This document shows positions 34,427 to 34,538 of a DNA stretch of 34,538 nucleotides, in pieces (the first letter of the stretch is position 1; the number at the start of each line of letters is the position of its first letter). The notes below the pieces were generated by a model that was given only the letters and a program-made list of their open reading frames with translations, was not told the origin of the DNA and did not search any database. Source of the DNA: a bacterium (GTDB lineage: Bacteria > Patescibacteriota > Microgenomatia > Daviesbacterales > UBA10151); assembly GCA_021790255.1 (NCBI GenBank), contig JAJYIE010000010.1:1-34538 (forward strand), written 5' to 3'. The translations under genes were made by a program, and so were the position numbers.

Positions 34427-34538
34427 TGAAAAAGATTAAACACATTTGAGACAAACGCAGAAAATTGCCAAGTGATTTTAACAAGTTAATCTACGCTCTT
34501 CCCAAGTTTTCCCGGAAAGATTACATTAGCCTCATGAA
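34427..34538. repeat. Terminal inverted repeat, right copy
   Basis: Reverse complement of 1-112 with one mismatch (34437). Confidence 0.97.

Noticed and set aside
1-34538. Linear plasmid or phage with terminal inverted repeats
   Set aside because: Content is chromosomal housekeeping genes; an assembly break at a repeated element is the simpler explanation, so this was not claimed as a feature.
1-34538. UGA recoding (as in some CPR lineages)
   Set aside because: Clear genes end in TGA (for example at 5856 and 7594) and no conserved gene is interrupted by in-frame TGA where Gly or Trp is expected.
1-34538. CRISPR array
   Set aside because: No regularly spaced direct repeats with unique spacers were seen; the repeats present are palindromic singles or short tandem units.

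Overview
The window looks like one contig from a candidate-phyla-radiation (Patescibacteria, possibly Microgenomates) type genome; the taxon is inferred from gene content only. The left ~24 kb is compact and housekeeping-rich: tRNA-Leu, rdgB, dnaB, hisS, rpmE, prfA-rlmE-prmC, a Fic protein, HtrA- and Ctp-type proteases, rpsF-ssb-rpsR with no rplI, a nitronate-monooxygenase-like gene and ychF. It also carries a secreted/surface-protein cluster (4.5-9.4 kb) and an uncharacterised coupled gene pair (18.7-20.5 kb). The right ~10 kb is visibly more AT-rich. It holds a glycan gene block (wecB, a 970-aa methyltransferase-GT-GT2 fusion, a 5'-truncated Wzt-like ABC ATPase) bracketed by divergently oriented, incomplete IS3-family transposase fragments, then a zinc-ribbon gene, a DEAD-box helicase plus RRM protein with nested hairpins between them, and a GT4 glycosyltransferase. 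The first and last 112 bases are reverse complements of each other with one mismatch. Most worth a second look: the terminal inverted repeat, the rearranged IS3/glycan island with a 10-bp shared sequence at both breakpoints, the triple-domain fusion, the MutL-C-terminus-like gene pair without a visible ASKHA domain, the nested hairpin elements, and two decayed genes near the left end. No CRISPR array, rRNA or phage module was seen. No homology searches were run; all names come from recognising motifs in the translated proteins.
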